Positions 8,355 through 16,157 of a DNA stretch of 39,936 bases are shown piece after piece (the first letter of the stretch is position 1; each line of letters begins with the position of its first letter). The DNA comes from a virus, in IMG/VR virus record IMGVR_UViG_3300020182_000074, positions 1 through 39,936 of that record. The stretch is one strand, 5' to 3'. The notes under the pieces were generated by a model. That model worked only from the letters and a program-made list of their open reading frames with translations, made no database searches and was not told the DNA's origin. The position numbers were made by a program, and so were the translations under genes.

Positions 8355-8973
8355 TTCTCGTGTTATTTATTCTTCGGTTCTTTACTTCTACTTTAATTAA
8401 ATCTGCAATGTCGTCTACTGTTTGAGTTCTTTCTATATTTCGGCTTACTACTCTACCTGAAATATTACTGTTTATGCCTCTTCTGCCATAAGTATTTGTT
8501 GTATTCCATGCTCTATTATAATTAGTATAATAGTTCCAATTGTTCCACCCATAATTGTTCCAACCATAGTTATTCCAGGCATACCCCCAATTGTTATACC
8601 CCCATCTATCATATCCAAATGGTGACCATCTATGAGGTGTAAATCCCCAAACCCAATCATTCCACATTTGATCTCTGTTCCAGTAAGAACCATAACCCCA
8701 ATATGGGTTATAACGATTATACCTGTTACCTAAAATACGATTATTCCAATCAAATGAAATAGGTTGACTTAAGGCATATTGGGCAAAATCAAATCTGAAG
8801 TTAATATCTGTTCTAAGTAAACGTTGTAATTCAAATTCATTATTTATTACTACTATTTCTGCATCTGATCCTTCTATGCTGTATATTGGATCGTGGCCCG
8901 TTGTACTTACATGCCATGTTGATGAACATCCTGCTAATAATAATACTAGTAATAATAATAATGATTTCTTCAT
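8116..8973 (-). CDS. Lipoprotein with Asn/Trp/Tyr/Gly-rich repeats
   Basis: The 285 residues start with a clear lipoprotein signal peptide (MKKSLLLLLVLLLAGCSS, lipobox LAGC with Cys16). The mature part has a small folded region (to about residue 75), then a low-complexity aromatic region (about 85-160) with repeats around NNYGWNN and NNWGYAW. The tail (about 195-285) is rich in Arg, Asn, Gln and Ser. The protein should be anchored in a host envelope membrane. Phage lipoproteins commonly act in superinfection exclusion, which is inference here. The last 79 codons overlap the kinase gene in a different frame, so that tail may be a late extension by stop loss. The gene starts 3 nt after the nuclease gene ends. 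Confidence 0.75.
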   Translation of the reverse strand: MKKSLLLLLVLLLAGCSSTWHVSTTGHDPIYSIEGSDAEIVVINNEFELQRLLRTDINFRFDFAQYALSQPISFDWNNRILGNRYNRYNPYWGYGSYWNRDQMWNDWVWGFTPHRWSPFGYDRWGYNNWGYAWNNYGWNNYGWNNWNYYTNYNRAWNTTNTYGRRGINSNISGRVVSRNIERTQTVDDIADLIKVEVKNRRINNTRNDKTINTNTRRQVRTQSSDNGRRSRIRENVSTQPVRLGQSSSIQPRQVYRRQNPPVLQQTRTSSQPNVQRRNGSSRRKN

Positions 8974-8976
8974 ATG

Positions 8977-9759
8977 TTATAATTTTAGTGCTGTAGGGTA
9001 ACTATTATAAATAGGTTCTGTATTAGGGTTCTCTAATGAATATAGTTTATATATCATTTTAAACAGTTCAAAATTTTCCTCTATTTCATCTATCTGTAGG
9101 ACTTTCCATCCTTTTCCCTGTATTACGTTTTTCTGTTTTGATGGTCCTCTAGAATGAGCTTTTAACCATATTATACCTGTACGTTGTATTTTTATTCCTT
9201 TTGCTTCTTCTAAACCTTTAGCATAAGCTGAAAGCTGTAAATCAAAAGACTTGTGTACTGAGTTTGATGTTTTGATGTCTAATAGCCATATTTCTCCGTG
9301 CATTTTTACTACCAAATCTGCTGTTCCTGCATATTTGTGTTCATCCGACCATACAAAGTCTTCAGCAGATATTAATTCCGGCTTATGTGTTCTCCAGAAG
9401 TCAGCAAACTTTAATATCATTTCCCAAACTATTTGAGAGTATTTTGCATTACCGTAATCATCCATCCAGGTAACTTCTTTACCTAGTACTAGCTGTTCAC
9501 ATGCTTCATGAACTTGTGTTCCTTGTTTACCAGCTCGTCTCATAATAAGATCGGCGTTATGCCCAACGTCTTTAAGCCAAGACTCAAAAAACTTGTTCTT
9601 GGGCATATACTGAAGTATAGTTGTTACGGACGGGTAATATACTCCTTCGCCTCTCTTATAAACTCTTCTATCTAAGAAATTAATCTGCTTTAATTGCGGG
9701 TTAAAATCTAATCTCTTTTTTTCATTCTGTTCTAGAATGTTCATTCCTTGCTTTATCAT
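8977..9759 (-). CDS. PD-(D/E)XK (RecB/Cas4-like) nuclease
   Basis: The 260 residues contain the ordered motifs of RecB-family exonucleases: GTQVHEACE near residue 80-88 (conserved His84), GTADLVV with Asp148, LLDIKTS with D161-I-K163, and LQLSAYAKG (Gln175, Tyr179). The acidic residues and Lys bind Mg2+ and cleave DNA. The start shares ATGA with the end of the primase gene, so the two are translationally coupled and probably act in replication, recombination or breakdown of host DNA. No four-Cys iron-sulphur cluster is visible, which argues against a true Cas4. A phage recombination exonuclease is the best reading. Confidence 0.85.
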   Translation of the reverse strand: MIKQGMNILEQNEKKRLDFNPQLKQINFLDRRVYKRGEGVYYPSVTTILQYMPKNKFFESWLKDVGHNADLIMRRAGKQGTQVHEACEQLVLGKEVTWMDDYGNAKYSQIVWEMILKFADFWRTHKPELISAEDFVWSDEHKYAGTADLVVKMHGEIWLLDIKTSNSVHKSFDLQLSAYAKGLEEAKGIKIQRTGIIWLKAHSRGPSKQKNVIQGKGWKVLQIDEIEENFELFKMIYKLYSLENPNTEPIYNSYPTALKL

Positions 9760-10679
9760 AGGTTTAATTTTTGCAGCATTATTTTAGAAAAGTCTAGTTC
9801 TGCTGCGTTCTGTACTAATTTGGTAAATTCTTTAAACCCTAATTGTGAAGGGTCTTTACCTTTTAGTTCTATTAAGTAAACTTTAAATCCTGCTGCTATA
9901 AATTTTTCAGCTATCCTTAAAGCTGCGTCTTGTGCATCTTCATCTAATGCAATGTATATATCTGTAAGACGGCTTGTTAATATTTTTTTATATAATTCGG
10001 TTGATACACTTTTACCTAGAAGTGGTATAGCGTTTCGTTTAATAGCCATGGCGTCAAAAACTCCTTCACAGAGTATAATTGGAGTATTCCAATTAATAAG
10101 ATTTTCGTAGAATATTATGTCTTTAGAAACTTCAGGATTTTTGTATTTAAAGAAGTTTCCATCATAGCTTCTTCCAACAAAATAGTTGAGCCTATTGGAC
10201 TCAGTATAACTTGGCAAAATAACTCGTCCTCCATACTCACCAGTTGTGCAGTATCCAATACTATATTTAATAAAATCATTGTCGGTAAGTCCTCGTTCAT
10301 ATAAGTAATTTTTAACTATGTTAGCAACAACTGATGATTTAGAAGCTTTATATAGTAGTTGGTATTCTTTTGGTAACTCTACTATAGATAGCTGCTTATA
10401 CTCTATATTTGACCCTTTTGGAAGGTACTTTAAAACTAATGCTGCTTCTTCTCGAGGGGTCCTTAACTGTTTAAGTAGTGAGCGTATTGTACGGCCTCTT
10501 GTTTGACATACCCAGCATTCCCAAGGGTTATGTCCTTCCTCGTTAGTTTCCATATTTATCTCTAACTTGGGTTTTCTATGATTACAGAATGGACAATGAA
10601 AAGCGTGGTTTCCTCTAGCTCTCTTGTGAGATTTACCCAAGAGGTTTTCAATAGAACCTAATAAAAAAGTATAATCCAT
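9756..10679 (-). CDS. DnaG-type DNA primase
   Basis: The 307 residues have an N-terminal CHC2-type zinc site (C29-x2-C32 in HCPFCNHRKPK and C55-x2-C58 in CWVCQTRG) and a Toprim domain with the catalytic Glu in CEGVFDAMAIKR (E205) and the acidic pair in YIALDEDAQD (D246, D248). It makes RNA primers for phage replication, as T4 gp61 does. It is short for DnaG: there is no C-terminal helicase-binding domain, and the N-terminal part of the polymerase core is compact, as is usual in T4-like phages. A promoter of the repeated early type ends 24 nt before the ATG. The gene overlaps the nuclease by 4 nt. Confidence 0.9.
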   Translation of the reverse strand: MDYTFLLGSIENLLGKSHKRARGNHAFHCPFCNHRKPKLEINMETNEEGHNPWECWVCQTRGRTIRSLLKQLRTPREEAALVLKYLPKGSNIEYKQLSIVELPKEYQLLYKASKSSVVANIVKNYLYERGLTDNDFIKYSIGYCTTGEYGGRVILPSYTESNRLNYFVGRSYDGNFFKYKNPEVSKDIIFYENLINWNTPIILCEGVFDAMAIKRNAIPLLGKSVSTELYKKILTSRLTDIYIALDEDAQDAALRIAEKFIAAGFKVYLIELKGKDPSQLGFKEFTKLVQNAAELDFSKIMLQKLNL

Positions 10680-10700
10680 GTAGTTGTCCGTAACTATTAT

Positions 10701-10735
10701 CTTATAATATAAGAAAAATAATTCTAAATGTCAAC
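10701..10735 (-). promoter_or_regulatory. Early-type promoter GTTG-N20-TATATTATA
   Basis: On the minus strand GTTG (10735-10732) is followed by exactly 20 nt and TATATTATAAG (10711-10701), about 22 nt before the primase start. It lies partly inside the 3' end of the preceding gene, as expected for a promoter added inside a compact operon so that replication genes can be read early. Confidence 0.6.
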
Positions 10736-11152
10736 TAATTTCAGTTTATTTTTTTGATTAACCATTACATTTGATGGTCTGATATCTAATTCATCTGGGT
10801 CGAGTCCCATTCTTTGTGCTTCTGCTTCAGTTGCTTCGATCCATTCTTCAGGAATATCTCCTTTAAATTCTCCTAGCACTTCCATTTGGATAATTCCTAA
10901 CTTCTCATTAATTTCTTCTACATCGTATATAAATGCAAAGTTGTTTGTTTTTTTACCTTTAAGTATGTGTGCATGTTCTAACTCTATTGAATCAGTTGTT
11001 ACTTTATATACTCTACCGTTTAAAAGATATGCAGAGCCGTAATCTCCTGAGCCTAGATATTTCCCTCCAAGTTCTTTTACTTTCTCTACTTCTTTTTCAA
11101 ATCCGGGATCGTAGTAGAGTATTTCACCTAAAATAACGTGCGATAATCTCAT
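10724..11152 (-). CDS. Very small protein-kinase-like protein with N-terminal tag
   Basis: Only 142 residues long, it shows the landmarks of the protein-kinase fold in order: a glycine loop LGSGDYGSAYL (G34, G36, G39), the ATP-binding Lys in VYKVT (K50), a likely alpha-C Glu in ELEHA (57-59), a catalytic-loop-like DIRPSNVMVN (D123, N128), and LVDI at the very end (D141) in the place of DFG. It stops there, so the usual C-lobe helices are missing. The first residues, MRLSHVILGEIL, carry the shared tag (L-G-E at 8-10). It may be an active minimal kinase or a pseudokinase that binds nucleotide. It is coupled to the next gene upstream by TAATG at 11152. Confidence 0.65.
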   Translation of the reverse strand: MRLSHVILGEILYYDPGFEKEVEKVKELGGKYLGSGDYGSAYLLNGRVYKVTTDSIELEHAHILKGKKTNNFAFIYDVEEINEKLGIIQMEVLGEFKGDIPEEWIEATEAEAQRMGLDPDELDIRPSNVMVNQKNKLKLVDI

Positions 11153-11502
11153 TATTTAATATCGAATTTAAATTTAATTTTTGGGTAATAGTATCTTTCT
11201 CCAGGGTCATGGTCAAAGTAATTAGAGGATTGATCTAAATCTACTTCGTAACCTTCTTTGGAGATTATATCAATAGCCTTTTTAAACTCATTATCTGGTA
11301 AAGTGTCTTTATGTAAGAATTCTACACTTCCGTATCCTTTTCCTTTCAGCGGATCATTATCTAATCTATCTTGATTGTATTCTGCTATTCTAACTGCTAT
11401 TCTATAGTTTGAGGATAGTCCTGTAATTAATTCCACCTCTAACTCTTTTTCCTCTTTACTGTATTTATCGTACAATTCTGATATAATATTTTTTAATTTC
11501 AT
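11152..11502 (-). CDS. Hypothetical protein with N-terminal tag
   Basis: The 116 residues open with MKLKNIISELYDKY, a clear copy of the shared N-terminal motif (I-S-E at 7-9). The remainder is an alpha/beta domain with alternating beta strands and charged helices (ELEVELITG, YRIAVRIAEY, PKIKFKFDIK). I recognise no family. The gene overlaps its neighbours by 4 nt on the upstream side and 1 nt (TAATG) on the downstream side, so it belongs to the same translationally coupled run as the kinase-like protein, which suggests a shared purpose. Confidence 0.65.
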   Translation of the reverse strand: MKLKNIISELYDKYSKEEKELEVELITGLSSNYRIAVRIAEYNQDRLDNDPLKGKGYGSVEFLHKDTLPDNEFKKAIDIISKEGYEVDLDQSSNYFDHDPGERYYYPKIKFKFDIK

Positions 11503-11774
11503 TTCCGTTCTATTTTAAGGGTTAAGTCTCCTGTGCCTTTTATTAGTCGATGGTACACTTCCTTTGGTATAAATAGCTTGTTATCATCTAAAGAAACGGG
11601 AAGGTTGTTATCAAATTGAAATTGCCAATCTGTTTTATGCGTTGCTACAACATACCGATCCTCTCGGTCTTTATGCCAAACAAATTCATCTTCATCTGTA
11701 TTTTGATTGAAGTGCCTGATATCGCCGTCATCTAAGTACGGTCTACCAGTATCCTGAGAAGTTTCTTTTTCCAC
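11499..11774 (-). CDS. Small beta-rich, possibly cupin-like protein
   Basis: The 91 residues have a strand-rich core from about residue 28: EDRYVVATHKTDWQFQFD, then LPVSLDDNKLFIPKEVYHRL and a final strand DLTLKIERK. The order of strands and the IPKxxYHR element resemble a small cupin-type half barrel. As I recall, the family recurs in marine T4-like phages without a known role. The frame opens with GTG at 11774, inside the last codons of the preceding gene (32 nt overlap). No ATG lies before the conserved core, so GTG is the likely start. It shares ATGA with the next gene. Confidence 0.6.
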   Translation of the reverse strand: MEKETSQDTGRPYLDDGDIRHFNQNTDEDEFVWHKDREDRYVVATHKTDWQFQFDNNLPVSLDDNKLFIPKEVYHRLIKGTGDLTLKIERK

Positions 11775-12438
11775 CTAATGATTTCCAATAACGTCCAATA
11801 TTACAAGCCCAGTAACCTGGTTTTGTTTTATCTTTTTTAGTTGAGCACTTATGACGTGCTGCAAATGATGATCTTGCTCCAGGTTCATCTATCTTAACAT
11901 TTAAACCTGTTGTACCGCCAAAGGATACTTTAACAACATTTCCTTTTTTGTTTTTAGTATAAACAAAGAATTTTTTAGAACCTCCTCTTTTTGGTTTATT
12001 TAAAGGTACATCTTTACCTTTATACTTAGCTTCCTTTACACCTACTTTATTCCTCTGATTCCAAACATTGTCTTTTTCTTCATCAGTACAGTCTTTAAAG
12101 TCTTCATCATACTGTCTATGAGCTATAAGATCTAATCTAGTTTCTTCTTCATGTGATAGCTGTCTTCCTTCATACTCTGCTTCATAAATCATAGGTAAAT
12201 CTAATGGTACTTTCTGTTCTTTAAATACTCCATACTCTCCTATATCTGTTGTTTCTATTAACTTTAAGTCTTCTTCATTAAGTTGAATTTTACCGTCTCT
12301 ATAAGCGTCTCTTGCTTCAGCAAATAATTGTATAAAGCTATTGCTAGAATAACGGTAGACATTCTCATATAAAGAGAGACTGTTATCTATATGATACTTA
12401 AGAGAGGGTGTACCTATTATTTCAGTTAATTTAATCAT
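11743..12438 (-). CDS. Marine-phage accessory protein with ARHKC...PGYWAC domain
   Basis: The 231 residues begin MIKLTEIIGTPSLKYH, a variant of the shared tag without the Glu. A helical, acidic middle part follows. The C-terminal 90 residues are a conserved module: KYKGKDVPLNKPKRGG, FFVYTKNKKGNVVKVSFGG, SFAARHKCSTKKDKTKPGYW and ACNIGRYWKSLGG. This C-terminal block is common in marine myophage proteins of unknown function and holds two Cys that could bind metal with the nearby His. It precedes the cupin-like gene with overlap. A structural or packaged virion protein is the likely class. Confidence 0.7.
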   Translation of the reverse strand: MIKLTEIIGTPSLKYHIDNSLSLYENVYRYSSNSFIQLFAEARDAYRDGKIQLNEEDLKLIETTDIGEYGVFKEQKVPLDLPMIYEAEYEGRQLSHEEETRLDLIAHRQYDEDFKDCTDEEKDNVWNQRNKVGVKEAKYKGKDVPLNKPKRGGSKKFFVYTKNKKGNVVKVSFGGTTGLNVKIDEPGARSSFAARHKCSTKKDKTKPGYWACNIGRYWKSLGGKRNFSGYW

Positions 12439-12444
12439 ATTATA

Positions 12445-12861
12445 TTATTTTGTATTTCTGTTCTGCCACTCTTGTGATATTGAATCTTTTTCAATTGGAC
12501 CTCCTTTTGCCCATGTTCTACAGCTTCTTGCTGAATGGCATTTAAAATGATGCATCCAACAGTAACCTAGTTTTCCATCTTCATCAGATGTTACACCTGG
12601 CATACATTCTTCCATTCTTGGAGATATATCAAATGCAACACAGTTGCTACAGTTAGTTCCTTTTGCTGCTTCTTCTGTAGTGTTCCAGTATTTAGCTATA
12701 TCTTTCCAGTAGTTACCGGGTTCGTTAACATTTAGTGGACCGTATTGAATATGGGTTGCCTTTATTGCTGAGTCTCTATTTTTTGTGTTTAGTATTAAAT
12801 CTTGAGTTGCAGCAGGGCATGATTCATTATCTTCTTTAAGTATTATATCTCTTAGTTTCAT
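12445..12861 (-). CDS. Cys-rich marine-phage protein with N-terminal tag
   Basis: The 138 residues start MKLRDIILKEDNESCPAATQ, one of the clearest copies of the shared tag (L-K-E at 8-10). They then carry about nine Cys residues: CPAATQ, NCSNC, EECMPG, YCWMHHFKCHS and SCRTW, with two adjacent His. The spacing suggests a metal or iron-sulphur site or a disulphide-rich fold. The stretch IQYGPLNVNEPGNYWKDIAK is strongly conserved, as I recall, in the same protein of cyanophages and other marine T4-like phages, where its role is unknown. The gene overlaps the GIY-YIG-like gene by 4 nt. Confidence 0.7.
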   Translation of the reverse strand: MKLRDIILKEDNESCPAATQDLILNTKNRDSAIKATHIQYGPLNVNEPGNYWKDIAKYWNTTEEAAKGTNCSNCVAFDISPRMEECMPGVTSDEDGKLGYCWMHHFKCHSARSCRTWAKGGPIEKDSISQEWQNRNTK

Positions 12862-13337
12862 AGTGTAAAGTCTTTTCTGTAGAATTTTCCTAGGATATTG
12901 TCGTTAATATATGCATCCTGGTTCTCCAGCACTTCGTTTATAAATAGATATTTACATTCATAGTACGTAAGTAACTTCTTATTAGGAACAAAATATAATA
13001 TACGTCTTTCAAAGTCCATTGGGGAACCTTCTTTAACGTATTTTAAAATATCTTTATGAGATCCATAATAAGTCTTCCAATCTGATTCTTTTATTACTTT
13101 CTGTTTTAATGGTGTTCTTCCTCCAATTCCTTTTGCTTTTCTTTCTTCTCTTAGGGCCTCTAAAGCTCTTTTCCCCAGTCTTTTATTACGTTCAAAGAAT
13201 AGTACTTTTTTACCTAAGTACTTTTTGCCACTAGGTTTATGAAATGTTTCGTAGATAAAACCGTAAGTGCCTTTAGGCATATCGTCTATAGATGTAATAA
13301 ATTTTGAGTTATATGTCCAACCTGGGATTGTTACCAT
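12858..13337 (-). CDS. GIY-YIG-like endonuclease family protein
   Basis: The 159 residues include TYGFIYETFHKPSGKKYLGK near residues 24-43, a variant of the GIY-x10-YIG signature (GFIY / YLG). A basic region with several Arg follows (RLGKRALEALREERKAKG), then a C-terminal part with FERRILYF and a conserved Glu/Asn-rich end (LFINEVLENQDAYINDNILG), as in T4-type Seg and related phage nucleases. It probably cuts DNA at a single site and may be a free-standing homing endonuclease or a repair enzyme. It directly follows the tail-fibre gene on the minus strand and is coupled to the Cys-rich gene downstream by ATGA. Confidence 0.65.
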   Translation of the reverse strand: MVTIPGWTYNSKFITSIDDMPKGTYGFIYETFHKPSGKKYLGKKVLFFERNKRLGKRALEALREERKAKGIGGRTPLKQKVIKESDWKTYYGSHKDILKYVKEGSPMDFERRILYFVPNKKLLTYYECKYLFINEVLENQDAYINDNILGKFYRKDFTL

Positions 13338-13372
13338 TTATTAAATATAAGAATAATTTTACAGGATTACAA

Positions 13373-15094
13373 CTACCCTGTATACATAATATATGCTAGA
13401 GCAAAGTAAGGGGGTATATTACTATCAGCTGTGATTGTATGATTATGGCTTCCTGCTCCACCGGTATAGTACGATTCCCCATTTCTATAGTACACGTACT
13501 GATTATCATTATCAGTATCTCCACTACCTTTGTAAGGTCCTCCTGCTATCGGACCGTCTACTCCTGAGATTGCTTTGTGTTGTCCTACTCCTGGGTCATT
13601 TACCTCCATATAGTATGAATCCTTATAATCATGTTTATGAGAAGGTATTTGAGCTGTTGTTAGTGTTGTACCGCCTGTGTTTCCTCCATGACTGTGGTTT
13701 ATGTTACCTCCTGTAGATTGTGCACCGCTTCCCTGTATTGTTGTGGTTGGGGTACCTGTTGTGTTATTAGATCCTATTATAAATTTATTTCTTAGGTCCG
13801 GTGTTGTTATTGAGTTTTGGATTTGACCATTACAAAGAGCCCATCCTGATGGAAGTGATTGTACTGCTCCGGACCACATTATAATTCCTCCTTGTGGTAT
13901 TGGTGCTGCATTTACTTGTTTTGTTACTGCACCGTTTGACTCTCTAACTAAATAATTATAGTTAGTAGCACTAGCAGCGTTTGCGACACTATTTAAGGTA
14001 AGTGTATCATCAAATGTAGCGCTTTGACTCACATATAAAGATCCAGATACTTCTGCATCGTCTTCTATTGTTGCAGTTCCTGTTACATCTATAAAAGACC
14101 CTGATATACCGCCTGCTACTGTTAATTTATAAGTCCCACCTCCTACTGCATCTGTTCCTATACCTACCTGTCCGTTACCTTTAAACATTGCTACTAACTT
14201 GTTGTAAGTTACATCGAAGTTAGATGATGTAGGCGGTCCTGATAGTATTGAAAATGTCTGTGATGTAGTAGCAGTACCGAATGATTTAAGTCCTACTATT
14301 ACGTGACCTTCATCTGGTCCGTCTAGCATAAATCCTCTTTGATTACCTACATTGTTCATTTCCGTAGTAAAAGGGACTGTAGTACTGTTTGAATCAACAT
14401 ATGCAACTCTAAACTTTGCATTTATGTTATTGTTGTTACCGTCTACAACTAATGAACCGGATAGGTTATTATCACCGTGAGATGAATTAGCGTTTCTTGT
14501 ACTAATTGATCCGTCTCCGTTTATACTTAAAGCAGGAGTTGGTTTGTACCTGTTTACTATAAAATGTATACCTGCAGAAGAAGGGGTTGCTGTTGGTTCT
14601 GAATGATGGTTAGTAATATTAAAGCTACCGTCTCCTATTTCATTCAACTTAAAACTGCTACTATAGTTTACACTACCATCATCATACTGTAATGTTAGTT
14701 CTGGTTCAGATACTGCTGCGGTTCTTTGAATTTTAATTCCTCCGTCTCTTATTGATAATCTAGTATCTGATTCTGGTTGTGCATTTGCACCTAGTAGTAC
14801 TGTGTTGGTGCCTGCATTCCATCTAAAATCGTCATCTCCACCAAATGATCCAGCATTGTTATACTGTATTGTAGTTGAGTTACCTCCTACCGGTGGTGTT
14901 GATCCAGTATATGGATTCAATGGTATTTGTATTTGTGTTGCTGAAACCCCTAAGCCACTACTTCCTGTGTAGTGTAGGTTTAAGTACTCTTGGTTACTAC
15001 TAACTGATGCAGAATAAAAAAATGAGATAAAGTTATTATCTACCTCTGAGTATGTTAGTGCTGTTGTTTTGTCTGCTCTTAATACTATAGCCAT
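13373..15094 (-). CDS. Tail fibre with collar domain and HxH metal-binding tip
   Basis: The 573 residues begin MAIVLRADKTTALTYSEVDN, a typical fibre attachment end. A beta-rich shaft follows, with repeated GSL/GIGT turns (for example GQVGIGTDAVGG, SGSLYVSQSATF). The C-terminal third is a phage collar domain: PQGGIIMWSGAVQSLPSGWA, LCNGQ, TPDLRNKFIIGS, then Gly-rich segments with HSHGG, SHKHDY and SHNHTI, ending PPYFALAYIMYTG. The His-x-His pairs are like those that hold metal ions at the tips of T4 gp12 and gp37. This is the likely receptor-binding protein, reading a host surface glycan or protein. It is the last gene of the tail module. Confidence 0.85.
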   Translation of the reverse strand: MAIVLRADKTTALTYSEVDNNFISFFYSASVSSNQEYLNLHYTGSSGLGVSATQIQIPLNPYTGSTPPVGGNSTTIQYNNAGSFGGDDDFRWNAGTNTVLLGANAQPESDTRLSIRDGGIKIQRTAAVSEPELTLQYDDGSVNYSSSFKLNEIGDGSFNITNHHSEPTATPSSAGIHFIVNRYKPTPALSINGDGSISTRNANSSHGDNNLSGSLVVDGNNNNINAKFRVAYVDSNSTTVPFTTEMNNVGNQRGFMLDGPDEGHVIVGLKSFGTATTSQTFSILSGPPTSSNFDVTYNKLVAMFKGNGQVGIGTDAVGGGTYKLTVAGGISGSFIDVTGTATIEDDAEVSGSLYVSQSATFDDTLTLNSVANAASATNYNYLVRESNGAVTKQVNAAPIPQGGIIMWSGAVQSLPSGWALCNGQIQNSITTPDLRNKFIIGSNNTTGTPTTTIQGSGAQSTGGNINHSHGGNTGGTTLTTAQIPSHKHDYKDSYYMEVNDPGVGQHKAISGVDGPIAGGPYKGSGDTDNDNQYVYYRNGESYYTGGAGSHNHTITADSNIPPYFALAYIMYTG

Positions 15095-15095
15095 G

Positions 15096-16154
15096 TTATA
15101 TATCTAGTTTTACTACTACCGTCATTTCTGTATTCTCAGAAACCGGCACAGGTTTGGCCATTTTAGCAATGGCGATTAATTCATTTGTCTCATTATACAA
15201 TCCTACTGATGTAAAATACGGTTGAAATTCACTTCCTGAAACATTATCTGATATTGACCCGGATGTGTCTTTTTTTGCAGATGGGTGTTGTGAAAAATTA
15301 AATTCATTCTCTTTTATATTACAGTGGTAGTTATGTGTATAAATAGGGTGCGATGCCTTCCATGCAATACTTCCAGAGAAGTAAGTAGAGTAATAGTCTG
15401 CTATAGTCGGGTTAGTTAGTATAATTAATCCGTGAGAATATATTACATTTCCTACTACTCTTCTATAGTCTCCTGCTGATCCGCTTAGTAGTATATTTCC
15501 ATTACCATCATCGATTAATTCTACACCCCAGGGTACACTATATATTGATCCAGAAGATGTTAAGTCACTATCTGTGCTGTTTAAATATGTACCTATATAC
15601 TTTGTAGGGTCTGGTGCACTATTCGAACTAGCACCGCCTTGATAGGTTTCATCATTATCTTCAAAATAACCTTGGGCATCATTAAATTGTGTTGATCCGG
15701 TAGCGTAGTTATCCGTAGCATAATCGGGTATGGTTCCGGGTTTTAGTAATATACTGTTAGGCTGTATATTAGTTCCTATAAGATTTCTCGGTATAGAGAT
15801 AACGGTAAATTGTCCTTCATCTCTTCTTTGTTGAGAAGTATAGCTACTTTGTAAGTAATTTTCTACAGAAGATCCTGATATGTCGTAACTACTTGTTGAA
15901 GGTTCTGCATTCTCAAATCCAGAATAATATAGGTGTTTAATACTTCTGTAGACTAAATCTTCGTAATGTTCATAGTCGGTACCTACTAACCTCTTACTAC
16001 TTCCTGTAATATTAAAAGCTGTTGATCCTGATATACCCACATATGTTTCAACTCCAAGTTCGTCGTGTTGTGAACCAGATGCTGAAAATTGTTTATGCGC
16101 TGTATAGGATGTTATAAATGAATCCTGTTTGTTTAATTTCTTGTAGCCGCTCAT
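15096..16154 (-). CDS. Virion structural protein, paralogue of the next gene upstream
   Basis: The 352 residues are rich in Ser, Gly, Tyr and Asn, as in tail appendages. The C-terminal 130 residues match the C-terminus of the neighbour at 16158-17159: a GLIIL strand, NxFNFSxHPSA, then FTSVGLYNETNELIAIAKMA and a closing VVKLDI. The shared end probably forms the same attachment domain, while the N-terminal halves differ, with a distinct region up to about residue 200. It lies 1 nt from the tail-fibre gene. Likely a baseplate or neck appendage protein. I cannot assign it a T4 counterpart. Confidence 0.7.
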   Translation of the reverse strand: MSGYKKLNKQDSFITSYTAHKQFSASGSQHDELGVETYVGISGSTAFNITGSSKRLVGTDYEHYEDLVYRSIKHLYYSGFENAEPSTSSYDISGSSVENYLQSSYTSQQRRDEGQFTVISIPRNLIGTNIQPNSILLKPGTIPDYATDNYATGSTQFNDAQGYFEDNDETYQGGASSNSAPDPTKYIGTYLNSTDSDLTSSGSIYSVPWGVELIDDGNGNILLSGSAGDYRRVVGNVIYSHGLIILTNPTIADYYSTYFSGSIAWKASHPIYTHNYHCNIKENEFNFSQHPSAKKDTSGSISDNVSGSEFQPYFTSVGLYNETNELIAIAKMAKPVPVSENTEMTVVVKLDI

Positions 16155-16157
16155 TCA

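Noticed and set aside
8472-8693. 73-codon minus-strand frame inside the lipoprotein gene
   Set aside because: A Met/Gly/Ile-rich product from an out-of-frame reading of the Asn/Trp/Tyr repeats, with no start signal of its own.
8977-9759. Cas4-type protein and a nearby CRISPR system
   Set aside because: The RecB-like nuclease lacks the four Cys of Cas4, and no regularly spaced repeats were seen anywhere in the window.
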